In this document: positions 21,420 to 31,300 of the stretch, one piece after another
Layout: the number at the start of each line of letters is the position of its first letter
How positions within the stretch are numbered: the first letter of the stretch is position 1
The notes under the pieces: model-generated
Told to the model about the DNA's origin: nothing
The model's database searches: none
What the model saw: only the letters and a program-made list of their open reading frames with translations
Made by a program: the position numbers and the translations under genes
Origin: Prorocentrum cordatum
Lineage: Eukaryota > Sar > Dinophyceae > Prorocentrales > Prorocentraceae
NCBI GenBank assembly: GCA_963575745.1
Contig: CAUYUJ010016893.1
Location: 821,342 to 885,341, forward strand
Reading direction: 5' to 3'
DNA: 64,000 nt

Positions 21420-21603
21420 CTCGTGGCCACCGAGGGGGCCCGCACGCGGCCTGGCTGCAGCCCCTGCACGGGGGCCGCGCAGTGCTCCGGCTGGCGTCGG
21501 GGCGCGGAGGAGCCTGGCCCTCGCGGGCGGCCAACCTCGCCGCCGGCCTGCCTTCCGCAACCGTCGGGGAGACGTAAGACTCGGGTACGGGGGACTCGGG
21601 TGG

Positions 21604-21775
21604 GCCCGACGGGGCCATCATAAAAATGACGAGGCCCAATCTGAAATTTGACGCGAGCTCCCGCTGCAGACATCCCACGAACACTGGACCGTCAAAATCC
21701 AGGACGTGCTCGTCAAAAAAACGTCGGCAAACCCGAGTTCCGGCTTACTCGGGTCTTGCGTTTCCCCGAAACCGG
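21604..21775 (+). repeat. Dispersed repeat G, copy 1
   Basis: It shares CGACGGGG, AAAATGACGAGGCC, CTCCCGCTGC, GACATCCCACGAA, CGTCAAAATCC, CGTCAAAAAA, AACCCGAGTYCCGG and CGGGTCTT with 26,396-26,573, in the same order. Confidence 0.82.
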
Positions 21776-21867
21776 GCGGGGCCCAGGGTGTGTCACCCCG
21801 GCGCTCCTCACGAGCGGCGATCATCCCCAAACAGCGGGTGTCTCGAAAACATCGGGACGGCAGTTTC

Positions 21868-21982
21868 TCATCTTTTTCGGCCTCTGAGGGCCCCTGCTGG
21901 GCCTCAGGACCGTCAAAGAACCACCCGGGACGAAGAACCGGTCCTGGGAAAAGGTCGACAATCGGGGGCCCGTGTCTCGAAG
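21868..21982 (-). repeat. Family B dispersed repeat, copy 4 (inverted)
   Basis: Reverse complement reads CGGGCCCCCGATT, GGACCGGTTCTTCGTCCCGG, TGGTTCTTTGACGGTCCTGA, GGCCCAGCAGGGGCCC, AGAGGCCGAAAAAGATGAG. Confidence 0.8.
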
Positions 21983-23495
21983 AAGACTCAAAGATATGCA
22001 ATTGTGCGTACCGCAACTGTGAATATCGTCTTCGGTGGCGCTCCGTATGGGGCCATGAACCGTGTGAGGGGTGTGCCGAAATGGGTGGCGGGGACGCATG
22101 TGGACACCGCCACTGGGGCCTTAGGTACAGCTCCCCATGGAGCCATGGAACGTGTGAGGGGTGTGTTGAAACTGGCGGCCAGGACGTATGCGAACACCGC
22201 CACTGGGGCCTCTGGTGGAGCTCCCTATGGAACCACGACGCGTGTGAGGGGTGTGCCGAATGGGTGGCGGGGACGCATGTGGACACCGCCACTGGGACCT
22301 TCGGTGGAGCTCCCTATGGGTGCGCGAAACGTGTGAGGGGTGTGCTGACATGAGTGACAGAGACGCATGTGGACACCGCCACTGAAACCTTCGGTGAAGC
22401 TCCCCATGGAGCCACCGGACGTGTGAGGGGTGTGCCGAAATGGGTGGCGGGGACGCATGTGGACACCGCCACTGAGGCCTTCGGTGGAGCTCCCCATGGA
22501 GCCACGGATCGCAGGCCGCGAGCTTAACACCAACACCAATAGCGGCGGTGTGCCTCCACCGAGGGAACCAGATCCCGATCTCGGTGATGGTGATTATATT
22601 CTGGCTTCCAAGGCGACCGAAATATTACCACCACCACCGAAATCTAGGATCATCTTCCCCCTGTGGAGGCAACCCACTGTGTTGGTGTTGGTGCCGATTT
22701 CCAGGCCTCCAAGGAACGTGTGAGGAGTGTGCCGAATGGGTGGCGGGGACGCATGTGGACACCACCACTGGGGCCCTCGGTACAGGTCCCCATGGAACCA
22801 CGGAACGTGTCAGGAGTATGCTGAAATTGGTAGCTGGGACGCCTGTGGACACTGCCAATGGGGCCTTCGGTGAAGCTCCATATGGGGGGGCGAAATGTGT
22901 GAGGGCTGTGCCGACATGAGTGGCGCGGACGCATGTGGACACGGCCACAAGGGTCTTCGGTGGAGCTTCCTACAGGGCCACGGAACGTGTGAGGGGTGTG
23001 CCGAAATGGGTGGCGGGGACGCATGTGGACACCGCCAGTGGAGCCTTAGGTACAGCCCCCATGGAGCCATGGAACGTGTGAGGGGTGTGTTGAAACTGGC
23101 GGCGGGGACGCATGCGAACACCGCCACTGGGGCCGTCGGTGGAGCTCCCTATGGAACCACGACGCGTGTGAGGGGTGTGCCGAATGGGTGGCGGGGACGC
23201 ATGTGGACACCGCCACTGGGACCTTCGGAGGAGCTCCCTATGGGGCCACGAAGCGTGTGAGGGATGTGCCGAATCGGTGGCGGGGACGCATGTGGACACC
23301 GCCACTGGGGCCTTCGGTGGAGCTCCCTATGGAGGCGCGAAACGTGTGATGGGTGTGCCAACATTGCAGTCTGACGAGGGCAGAGGCACGCAAAGGAGGA
23401 GAGAGGAGCGTGAGGAGGACGGGAGGAAGGAGGGACGCAGAGCGCTGTCTCTGCAGAACGAAGACCCAACACCAGAGGATGCTCGGGAATCAACA
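21983..23495 (+). mobile_element. Family A composite element, locus 1
   Basis: A left border of about 60 bp (GAAGACTCAAAGATATGCAA ... TATCGTCTTCGGTGG, 21,983-22,041) resembles those of loci 2-4. Then come about 13 units of a 90-bp minisatellite (GGAGCTCCCTATGG, CCACGRARCGTGTGAGGGGT, GTGCCGAATGGGTGGCGGGG, ACGCATGTGGACACCGCCAC, TGGGGCCTTCGGT). A four-unit block near 22,062 recurs near 22,985. The array ends at about 23,358. A purine-rich stretch and a right border (CGCAGAGCGCTGTCTCTGCA, GAACGAAGACCCAACACCAG, AGGATGCTCGGGAA) follow. Unit phase is interrupted by the 22,508-22,714 insertion. Frames are open because the unit is 30 codons long. Confidence 0.85.
22508..22714. mobile_element. Foldback insertion inside family A locus 1
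   Basis: The sequence interrupts one 90-bp unit between CCACGG and AACGTGTGAGG. It is an imperfect inverted repeat: CACCAACACCAATA, GTGCCTCCACCGAGGGAA, GATCTCGGTGATGGTGATTA pair with TTACCACCACCACCGAAATC, TTCCCCCTGTGGAGGCA and TGTTGGTGTTGGTG. A related copy lies at 19,860-20,020. The interrupted unit shows that the insertion is younger than the array. No clear target duplication was seen. Confidence 0.85.
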
Positions 23496-23554
23496 CGCAT
23501 GAACGGCGGCGAACATATGAGCGACGACAAAACAGTGTCCTACGCGAGATGACA

Positions 23555-23705
23555 CGACATGGTCACCTTGCGCGGTGGCTTATGCGGGCTGCCGGCGTGG
23601 CACACAGCGTGGAAAAGAGGGCGCTTGTGCGCGGCCTTATACGCAGGCAGCTTACGCGCCAATGTCGGTGAGGACGGCCCCCCTCTCTGCGTCGCTCATC
23701 TGCGC
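23555..23705 (+). repeat. Dispersed repeat F, copy 1
   Basis: It shares with 33,497-33,650 the words ACCTTGCGCGGYGGCTTAYRC, GGGCYGCC, CGTGGCACAC, GGCGC, CGCGGCCTTA, AGCTTACGCGCCAATGTC and GTCGCTCA in order. Confidence 0.75.
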
Positions 23706-23945
23706 GCGGGCAGGAACTCTCTAAGTCGGCGGTGCTCGCAGGGGCGAGGGCTGGAAACGCAGGGGTCTCGGGCCCCTGCGGAGCCCCGGATCTGGCCGAA
23801 GCCGGCGCGTTCCGCCGAATCGCCGGCCGCAACACCTCGCTCTGATCCGCATCGATCGGCATTTCGGCCAGCGCCTGTGTCCGTATCCAAGCCCTCGCAA
23901 TCTGGATTCTGGGGCGCGATCCGTGGGTAGGCGGTCGCATGGGTA

Positions 23946-24111
23946 CACCCTGCGAGATGCTTAAGAAATCATGGGTTAAGAAATTCATCGTCTCAGAACT
24001 GGAATAAAAAACCTAACATTTCCATCACAATCTTAAGATTTACATTGAAACGTTAAGAATAATCGAGACTCTGGCCGAAAACTTAAGTTTTCTTAAGCAT
24101 CGCCTAAGGGG
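23946..24111 (+). mobile_element. Family E MITE, copy 1 (TA-flanked)
   Basis: 166 bp between TA dinucleotides (23,944-23,945 and 24,112-24,113). It starts CACCCTGCGAGATGCTTAAG and ends CTTAAGCATCGCCTAAGGGG. The ends are imperfect inverted repeats sharing GCTTAAGAAA. Internal words shared with the other copies: TCATGGGTTAAGAAATTCAT, GTCTCAGAACT, ATAATCGAGACTCT. It is AT-rich against GC-rich surroundings. The TA target is typical of Tc1/mariner-mobilised MITEs. No transposase is present. Confidence 0.92.
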
Positions 24112-24113
24112 TA

Positions 24114-25104
24114 GGCGGTCGCATGGGTACGTTCCGAGCGGGGCGTGCGCGAAAAAGACGCCCCGTGCCCACGGGGTCGCGACCCACCGGCCGGGGGCCC
24201 GCGAGGCCGTGGCTATATGGATTGTGCGTCCTGGCCGCGGGCTGCCTCCCTTTCGCCTCGGGCGGTGGCGACAGGCACCTGCCCAGACATCGGGCGCCTG
24301 GAAGAGACAGAGGCGGGCAGTGTCTCATCCCCCACTCTTGTCGGGAGCCCACAAAGGACGTACGCGCCCAGCCATGTACATGAACACGGCCCCTCGGTTC
24401 GCGAGACCGGCCGCGTTATACGAACATGTGTGCAATGCGTGCTCTCGAAACCAGCGTGGACTCATGTACATGTACGTCCTTCTTTCGCTCCTGATCTTGG
24501 CCTCCAGGCCGGTTCCTCGGGCTTCTGGCGCCGTCCAGGAGCACCCTGGGCGAGATGCGGGCCGAGGGCTCCAGACCCCCGGGGGCCCGCGGATGCCAAA
24601 AGTCGATGCGCCGCACGTCTGGGTGCTCTCGACACGGCCGATGGTCACAGGCGCCTCGGCGAGGCCACTCGCCCAGCTGCTGTGGTCGATCCAGCTGGTG
24701 TCCCAAACCGGCGTGGTGACAGACCCTGGAACCCCACGAGACCTCACCGCACGGTCGGTCACCCTGCGGTTTGGGGACCGTGGGTGGAGGAGGCCCCGGT
24801 CGCCCGAGACATCCTCGGGGAAGGACCCAAGTCCCAAAACCGCCCGGTCACCCCGAATCCTCACTGACGACTCACCAGACGGTGTGGTCACCGCGCCGTG
24901 TTGGGACTTGCAACGATCTGGGGGGACACGCCCGGGACACTCCGCCAGAGCTCTGGGAGGACCCTGCGAGCTGGCACCCTTCTCCTGCTGCCTCAGCGCG
25001 CCCGCATCAACGCCAACCCCGATGGTCTCTCAGCCGACCCATGCGCGGATTGAAATAGGGTCCAAATCTGCACCGATGTGATTTGCTTCAAATCGACGAG
25101 CTGT
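24114..25104. other. Unassigned sequence
   Basis: One plus-strand frame stays open for 290 codons (24,209-25,081), but its translation has no recognisable domain and other frames are also open. A short segment near 24,358-24,410 (GGACGTACGCGCCCAGCCA) recurs near 44,774. A hairpin-like GC segment at 24,135-24,225 resembles 25,680-25,785. Confidence 0.4.
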
Positions 25105-25165
25105 TACAGGAGTTCGGCTTCCGGGGTCCGTTCTCGAGCCCCTGGACAACAAGAACTGGATCCGG
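25105..25165 (-). repeat. Family B dispersed repeat, copy 5 (inverted, short)
   Basis: Reverse complement reads CGCCCCGGATCCAGTTCTTG, TCCAGGGGCTCGAGAACGG, GGAAGCCGAAC, a diverged family B copy. Confidence 0.5.
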
Positions 25166-25785
25166 GGCGAAGGAACACCCGTAGGGAAGCGGTCGGGACC
25201 TCTCGGGCCGCGGGTCGAATAAATAAGGTCGGCGGACGTTAGGGCATGAGGGTGGCGATTTACTCCCCCTCTCCTGCCATTTGCTTGCGCGCCGCGAGAA
25301 AATCATACACAACTGGGTGCCCGCCTCATCTTGGCACGGAGTAAAGAAGGGTCCTGGAAGAAACGTGCCCTGGTCGCCCAAAGACTGAGCCAGCTTCTGA
25401 TCTCGCGGGCCGTTTCCTCGCGATCCCTGGACCTGGGAAGAGTCTGGAAGAGCCGGAGCCTGGCGACAAAACCTCTGGGACCTGAGCTCTCCAGGGGCCC
25501 TCTCCTTAACATCTGCTGTCGCGCTTCTTTCGCAACGGAGCTCCCCAGACGAATATGAGAACTTCTCCCGGGAACCGCTTTTTTCATTCTGAGCAGTTGC
25601 TGCCCGCCCCAAGGCCATCGACTGCCAAAACGACGCGAAGAGCTCGGGGTGTCCGTGCTCTGGGGAACGCGCTCAGGTGGATGGGCGGTCGCATGGATAG
25701 ACTCCGCACGGGGCCTCCGCGAGAACACGCCCCGCATCCAGGGGGGTGCGGCCCAGGGGCCACGTCCGCGAGGCCGCGGATATTG
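25166..25785. other. Unassigned sequence
   Basis: No gene recognised. The end (25,680-25,785: GGGCGGTCGCATGG, GGGGCCTCCGCGAGAACACG, GTCCGCGAGGCCGCGGATAT) is a diverged copy of 24,114-24,222, so the MITE-linked flank is itself duplicated. Confidence 0.45.
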
Positions 25786-25788
25786 ATA

Positions 25789-25958
25789 CACCCTGCGAAA
25801 TGCTTAAGAAATCATGGGTTAAGAAATTCATAGTCTCAGAACTTGGATGAAAACCCAACATTTGTTAAAATCCTAGGATTCACATTGAAACATTAAGAAT
25901 AATCGAGACTCTAGACTCTGGTCGAAAATCTAAGTTTTCTTAAGCATCGCCTAAGGTG
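25789..25958 (+). mobile_element. Family E MITE, copy 2 (TA-flanked)
   Basis: 170 bp between TA at 25,787-25,788 and 25,959-25,960. It starts CACCCTGCGAAATGCTTAAG and ends CTTAAGCATCGCCTAAGGTG. A direct duplication of GACTCTA (near 25,906-25,920) makes it slightly longer than the other copies. Confidence 0.93.
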
Positions 25959-26112
25959 TACACTCGGGAACTCTTGCCTATAGCCTGTCGCCGCGGCGGC
26001 CCCGGCGACACGCCACCCGTGCCGTGCGAGCGGCTCGCGCGCCGCTCCGACCCGCGGGGCGTGGGGCTCCGGAAGCTCCAGACGGCGACGCTCGGGGACC
26101 GGGAAGTGGGTA

Positions 26113-26277
26113 CACCTTAGGCGATGCTTAAGAAAACTTAAGTTTTCGGCCAGAGTCTCGATTATTCTTAACGTTTCAATGCGAATCTTAAGATTTGAAT
26201 AGAGATGTTGGGTTTGTATTCAAGTTCTGAGACTATGAATTTCTTAACCCATGATTTCTTAAGCATTTCGCAGGGTG
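26113..26277 (-). mobile_element. Family E MITE, copy 3 (inverted, TA-flanked)
   Basis: 165 bp between TA at 26,111-26,112 and 26,278-26,279, in opposite orientation to copies 1 and 2. It starts CACCTTAGGCGATGCTTAAG and ends CTTAAGCATTTCGCAGGGTG. It lies only about 154 bp from copy 2, so the two form a large inverted pair. Confidence 0.93.
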
Positions 26278-26395
26278 TAGCGTGTCGCACCGAAGCGCGG
26301 TGGGCCAGAGCTGGCGGAGCGACACGCCATCCAAAAAGTTCCCGACTAACATCGCCCTGCTGGCAATGCTCAGGGGGCCTGGGCACAGGGGGCTC

Positions 26396-26573
26396 GGAAA
26401 TCCCCGACGGGGTCGTCAGAAAAATGACGAGGCCGAGCCTGCATTTTGGCGAGGCCTCCCGCTGCGGACATCCCACGAAACTCCTCCTCGTCAAAATCCG
26501 AGGCGCGGTCGTCAAAAAACGGTGGCGAACCCGAGTCCCGGCAAACCCGGGTCTTACGCTCCCCCGAAATGCA
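26396..26573 (+). repeat. Dispersed repeat G, copy 2
   Basis: Same ordered words as 21,604-21,775 (AAAATGACGAGGCC, GACATCCCACGAAA, CCCGAGTCCCGG). It follows an inverted-repeat segment (26,281-26,329: GCGTGTCGCACCG ... CGGAGCGACACGC). Confidence 0.82.
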
Positions 26574-26619
26574 TGAGCGATTGCATGGGGGTCTGAACCA
26601 TTCCCCCCGTAACGTTGCC

Positions 26620-26815
26620 CCGTGGTTTTAGAAGCACAACTCGGCTCGCTGGCGGCGGCTCGGGACGATCCTGGCACCCTCGGAAAGCCCTCGACAAGAC
26701 GCAGCTGATGGAAATCACCCTGGGCTTCGAAACCATCCGAAAACTTCCGAGCACTTCCAAAAACCTTACGAATACCAGCCGAACCCTTCCGGAAACCTTT
26801 CCGACCACGATTTCC
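26620..26815 (+). repeat. Dispersed repeat H, copy 1
   Basis: It shares with 27,410-27,575 the words CCTTGGCT/GTGGTTTT, CTCGGGACGRTYCYGGCAC, AAGCCCTCGAC, CGCAGCTGAYGGAAA, ACCCTGGGCTYCGAAACC and CCGAARACTTCCGARCAC. Confidence 0.75.
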
Positions 26816-26879
26816 CCACGCTGACCTATATGCGAGGCCTCCCAAATGGGTTTCGAGAAGATGGGGTCGGAGGATCGAG

Positions 26880-27180
26880 CCACATCTCCGATACGTCGGC
26901 GATGCATCGGCGACGTCGGAAATGCATCGGCGTCATCGGCGTAGAGAAATTCTGGCTCGACATCGAGCCGAATCGCAAATGCATCAGCGATGCGGGGCGA
27001 ACCTCCGACCCCATCTGCTTGGACCCCATCTGGGAGGCCTCATTAAATATCCCGCGTTCCAAAATATCCCCCAGAGGTCTGGACAACTTCCTCAGGGCAA
27101 GTTTTTTGTACGACGGCATCGGAGCAACGAACAAAACTTCACATAGTGTGACTGATGGGTATCCCCACGCATTAAACATG
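26880..27180. other. ATGCATCGGCG-rich and unassigned sequence
   Basis: ATACGTCGGCGATGCATCGG and TGCATCGGCGTCATCGGCG words (26,890-26,945) give overlapping short palindromes loosely resembling family D centres. No gene recognised. Confidence 0.4.
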
Positions 27181-27264
27181 TTATGCAGTTATGTGCTCGC
27201 CGCTGCGCCGCTGCAGTGCAGGGACTGCCTCTTGCCTTTCGGCCGAACGCTGCGCACGATGCAG

Positions 27265-27335
27265 GGCAAGTTTGTCATCCTGAGCCGTGTTTTTTGGCCG
27301 TCCTGCGGCGCGTCGAGGGCCCACGGAGGCCGAAC
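27265..27335 (+). repeat. Family B dispersed repeat, copy 6 (diverged)
   Basis: CATCCTGAGCCGTGTTTTTT, GGCCGTCCTGCGGCGCGTCG, AGGGCCCACGGAGGCCGAAC follow the family B order. Confidence 0.55.
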
Positions 27336-27409
27336 ATGGCCCCAACGACTGGCCGCTCCAATTTTGTCGGGGCCTCGGATCTCTGGGCGCACGCAAACCA
27401 CGATTCCCC

Positions 27410-27575
27410 CCACGCTGGTCCCCTTGGCTTTCGGGCCATAACCCGGCTCTCCGGTGGCCGCTCGGGACGGTTCCGGCACGCCCAGAAGGCCCTCGACGAG
27501 CCGCAGCTGACGGAAACCACCCTGGGCTCCGAAACCTTCCGAAGACTTCCGAACACCCGCCCCACGTGTCCCCTT
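27410..27575 (+). repeat. Dispersed repeat H, copy 2
   Basis: Second copy of the segment at 26,620-26,815, about 75-80% alike by eye. Confidence 0.75.
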
Positions 27576-27598
27576 CGCTGACCTACGCCAGGAGGCCA

Positions 27599-27745
27599 TA
27601 TGCGAACCCTACCACGCCATTCCGCGATTCCGAAGGGGGGGAGGCGGGGTTCACCTCGTTCGGGACCTCTCGAGCGAAGTGAGCCCCACCTCCCTCCTCA
27701 GAAGCCGTGGGGTGGTGGGGAAGGGTTCGCGCGTGGCCCCCTACA
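27599..27745. mobile_element. Foldback element with GCGAACCCT ends, copy 1
   Basis: Starts ATGCGAACCCTACCACG and ends GGGGAAGGGTTCGCGCGTGG. The inner arms AGGGGGGGAGGCGGGGTTCA and TGAGCCCCACCTCCCTCCTC meet around TCGTTCGGGACCTCTCGAGC. Related in sequence and layout to 41,488-41,815. Confidence 0.8.
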
Positions 27746-28392
27746 CGCAGGCATCCGCTTCGGCGGTGCTGACCGCCAGTCTCCACTTGCGGGCCGTCGG
27801 GCCACCGCGACGGGCGGGGGCCTCTCCAGCGCCTCGCTGCTCAGGCCCGACAGGTCGCCCAGCCAGGAGTTCAGCGCCCGGGAGCTCCCGCGCAGGACCT
27901 CCCCCGATCATTGGATGCTGGATTCTTGCTCGGTCGCGATCGGTAGCCACCCGCTCGGCACTCCGAATCGGTCGCGAACGATTTCGAAGCAACTCGGTCG
28001 CGGCCGATCCCGGAGTTCGAGGCAAAATCGGTAGCGACGGGTCTCGTCGGTCGCGCCTGGAGCACTCCAGCATCAACGATCCGGGTCGCGCATAGCGGGG
28101 CGCCGCCCTCTCGCCGTCCACTCAGATATCCGAGGCTCCCACAGAATCCCACCACCCCTCTGGGCGTAGGTGGTTCCGGGAGTTCCTCTTCCATCTTCCC
28201 TTCTTCCCCTTCGGGGAGGGGTTTACCCCTCCCCCTAACCCCCTCCCCCTTCCTCCCCTTCGGGGAGCCATGTTATGGCCTCCGGAGGCCCTCAGCGCGC
28301 CCCGGGGCCGACGAGGAGGGCCTCGGGATAAAAACACCCCTGGGAAGGCTGGCCAGGCCTCCGCGGGTCCACGCGTCGAAGGAAGTCTCCTG
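27746..28392. other. Unassigned GC-rich sequence
   Basis: A degenerate CGGTCGCGA word recurs near 27,925-28,050. Pyrimidine/purine hairpin words (CCCCTTCGGGGAG twice, 28,201-28,267) lie before family A locus 2. No gene recognised. Confidence 0.4.
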
Positions 28393-31300
28393 GGGAAGGG
28401 CCCAAACAGATGCAGCTGTGAGTGCCGCAGTGGTGCGTATCCTCTCCGGTGGAGCTCCCTCTGGGGCCTCGAAACGTGTGAGTGGCGTACCGAAGTGGAT
28501 GGAGGGGACGCATGTGGTCACAGCCTCTGGGGCCTTCGGTGGAGCTCCCTCAGGGACCACGAAACGTGTGAGGGGTGTGCCGAAATCGGTGGCGGGGACG
28601 CGTGTGGTCACAGCCACTGGGGCCTTCGGTGGAGCTCCCTCGGGGACCACGAAACGTGTGAGGGGTGTACCGAAATCGGTGGCAGGGACGCGTGTGGTCA
28701 CAGCCACTGGGGCCTTCGGTGGAGCTCCCTCGGGGACCACGAAACGTGTGAGGGGTGTGCCGACATGGATAGCGGGGACGAGTTTGGTCACAGCCACTGG
28801 GGCCTTCGGTGGAGCTCTCTCTGGGGCCACGAAACGTGTGAGGTGTGTGCCAACTTGGGTGGCTGGGAAGAAAGTGGTCACAGCCACTGGGGCCTTCGGT
28901 GGAGCTCCCTCTGGGACCACGAACCGACATCGGTCGAAATCGGTGGCGGGGACGCATGTGGTCACAGCTACTGGGGCCTTCGGTGGAGCTCACTCTGGGA
29001 CCACGGCACGTGTGAGGGGTGTGCCGAAATGAATGGCGAGGACGCCTGCGGTCACAGCCACTGGGGCCTTCGGTGGAGCTCCCTCTGGGGCCACGAACCG
29101 TGTCAGGGGGTGTGCCGAAATTGGTGGCGGGGACGCATGTGGTCACAACCGCTGGGGCCTCCGGGAGAGCTACTTCTGGGGCCTCGAAGCGTGCGAGTGG
29201 TGTACCGGAGTGGATGGAGGGGACGCACGTGGTCACAACAACTGGGGCCTTCGGTGGAGCTCCCTCGGGAACCACGAAGAGTGTGAGGGGTGTGCCCTTC
29301 GGGGGAGCTCCCTATGGGACCACGAAACGTGTGAGGGGTGTGCCAACTTAGGTGGCGCGGACGCATGTGGTTACAGCCACTGGGGCCTTCGAAGGAGCTC
29401 CCCCTGGGACCACAAAGCGCCTGAGGGGTGTGCCAAAATCGGGGGCGGGCACGCATGTGGTCACAACCACTGGGGCCTTCGGTGAAGCTCACTCTGGGGA
29501 CACGAGACGTGTGAGGGGTGCGCCAAATTGGGTGGCGGGGACGCATGTGGTCACAGCCTCTGGGGCATTCGGTGAAGCTCCCCCTGGGACCACGACACGT
29601 GTGAGTGGTGTGCCGAAATTGATAGCGGGGACGCATGTGGTCACAGCCAGTGAGCCTCCTGGAGAGCTCCCTTTGAGACCACGAAGCGTGTGAGTGGTGT
29701 ACCGAATGGGGCGGCCGGGACGCATGTGGTCGCAGCCACTGGGGCCTCCGGAGCAGCTCCCTATGGGGCCACGAAACGTGTGAGGGGTGTGCCAAAGTCG
29801 GTGGCGGGGACGCATGTGGCCACAGCCACTGGAGCCTTCAGTGGAGCTCCCTCTGGGACCACGAAACGTGTGAGGGGTGTGCCGAAATCGGTGGCGGGGA
29901 CGCGTGTGGTCACAGCCACTGGGGCCTTCGGTGGAGCTCCCTCGGGGACCACGAAACGTGTGAGGGGTGTGCCGAAATCGGTGGCGGGGACGCGTGTGGT
30001 CACAGCCACTGGGGCCTTCGGTGGAGCTCCCTGGGGCCACGAAACGTGTGAGGGGTGTGCCGACATGGATAGCGGGGACGAGTTTGGTCACAGCCACTGG
30101 GGCCTTCGGTGGAGCTCTGTCTGGGGCCACGAAACGTGTGAGGGGTGGTCAAAGCCACTGGGGCCTTCGGTGGAGCTCCCTCTGGGACCACGAACCGACA
30201 TCGGTCGAAATCGGTGGCGGGGACGCATGTGGTCACAGCTACTGGGGCCTTCGGTGGAGCTCACTCTGGGACCACGGCACGTGTGAGGGGTGTGCCGAAA
30301 TGAATGGCGAGGACGCCTGTGGTCACAGCTACTGGGGCCTTCGGTGGAGCTCCCTCTGGGGCCACGAACCGTGTCAGGGGGTGTGCCGAAATTGGTGGCG
30401 GGGACGCATGTGGTCACAACCACTGGGGCCTCCGGGAGAGCTACTTCTGGGGCCTCGAAGCGTGCGAGTGGTGTACCGGAGTGGATGGAGGGGACGCACG
30501 TGGTCACAACAACTGGGGCCTTCGGTGGAGCTCCCTCGGGAACCACGAAGAGTGTGAGGGGTGTGCCCTTCGGGGGAGCTCCCTATGGGACCACGAAACG
30601 TGTGGGGGGTGTGCCAACTTAGGTGGCGCGGACGCATGTGGTTACAGCCACTGGGGCCTTCGAAGGAGCTCCCCCTGGGACCACCAAGCGCCTGAGGGGT
30701 GTGCCAAAATCGGGGGCGGGCACGCATGTGGTCACAACCACTGGGGCCTTCGGTGAAGCTCACTCTGGGGCCACGAGACGTGTGAGGGGTGCGCCAAGTT
30801 GGGTGGCGGGGACGCATGTGGTCACAGCCTCTGGGGCATTCGGTGAAGCTCCCCCTGGGACCACGACACGTGTGAGTGGTGTGCCGAAATTGATAGCGGG
30901 GACGCATGTGGTCACAGCCAGTGAGCCTCCTGGAGAGCTCCCTTTGAGACCACGAAACGTGTGAGTGGTGTACCGAATGGGGCGGCGGGGACGCATGTGG
31001 TCGCAGCCACTAGGGCCTTCGGAGCAGCTCCCTGTGGGGCCACGAAACGTGTGAGGGGTGTGCCAAAGTCGGTAGCGGGGACGCATGTGGTCACAGCCAC
31101 TGGGGCCTTCGGTGGAGCTCCCTCTGGGACCACGAAACGTGTGAGGGGTGTGCCGAAATCGGTGGCGGGGACGCGTGTGGTCACAGCCACTGGGGCCTTC
31201 GGTGGAGCTCCCTCGGGGACCACGAAACGTGTGAGGGGTGTGCCGAAATCGGTGGCGGGGACGCATGTGGTCACAGCCACTGGGGCCTTCGGTGGAGCTC

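Noticed and set aside
20515-21684. 389-codon minus-strand open frame
   Set aside because: It passes through family B, family D, the nested palindrome and repeat G, all non-coding repeats.
28270-29286. 338-codon open frame with 30-residue repeats
   Set aside because: The 90-bp satellite unit holds several frames open on both strands, so length is not evidence of a gene.
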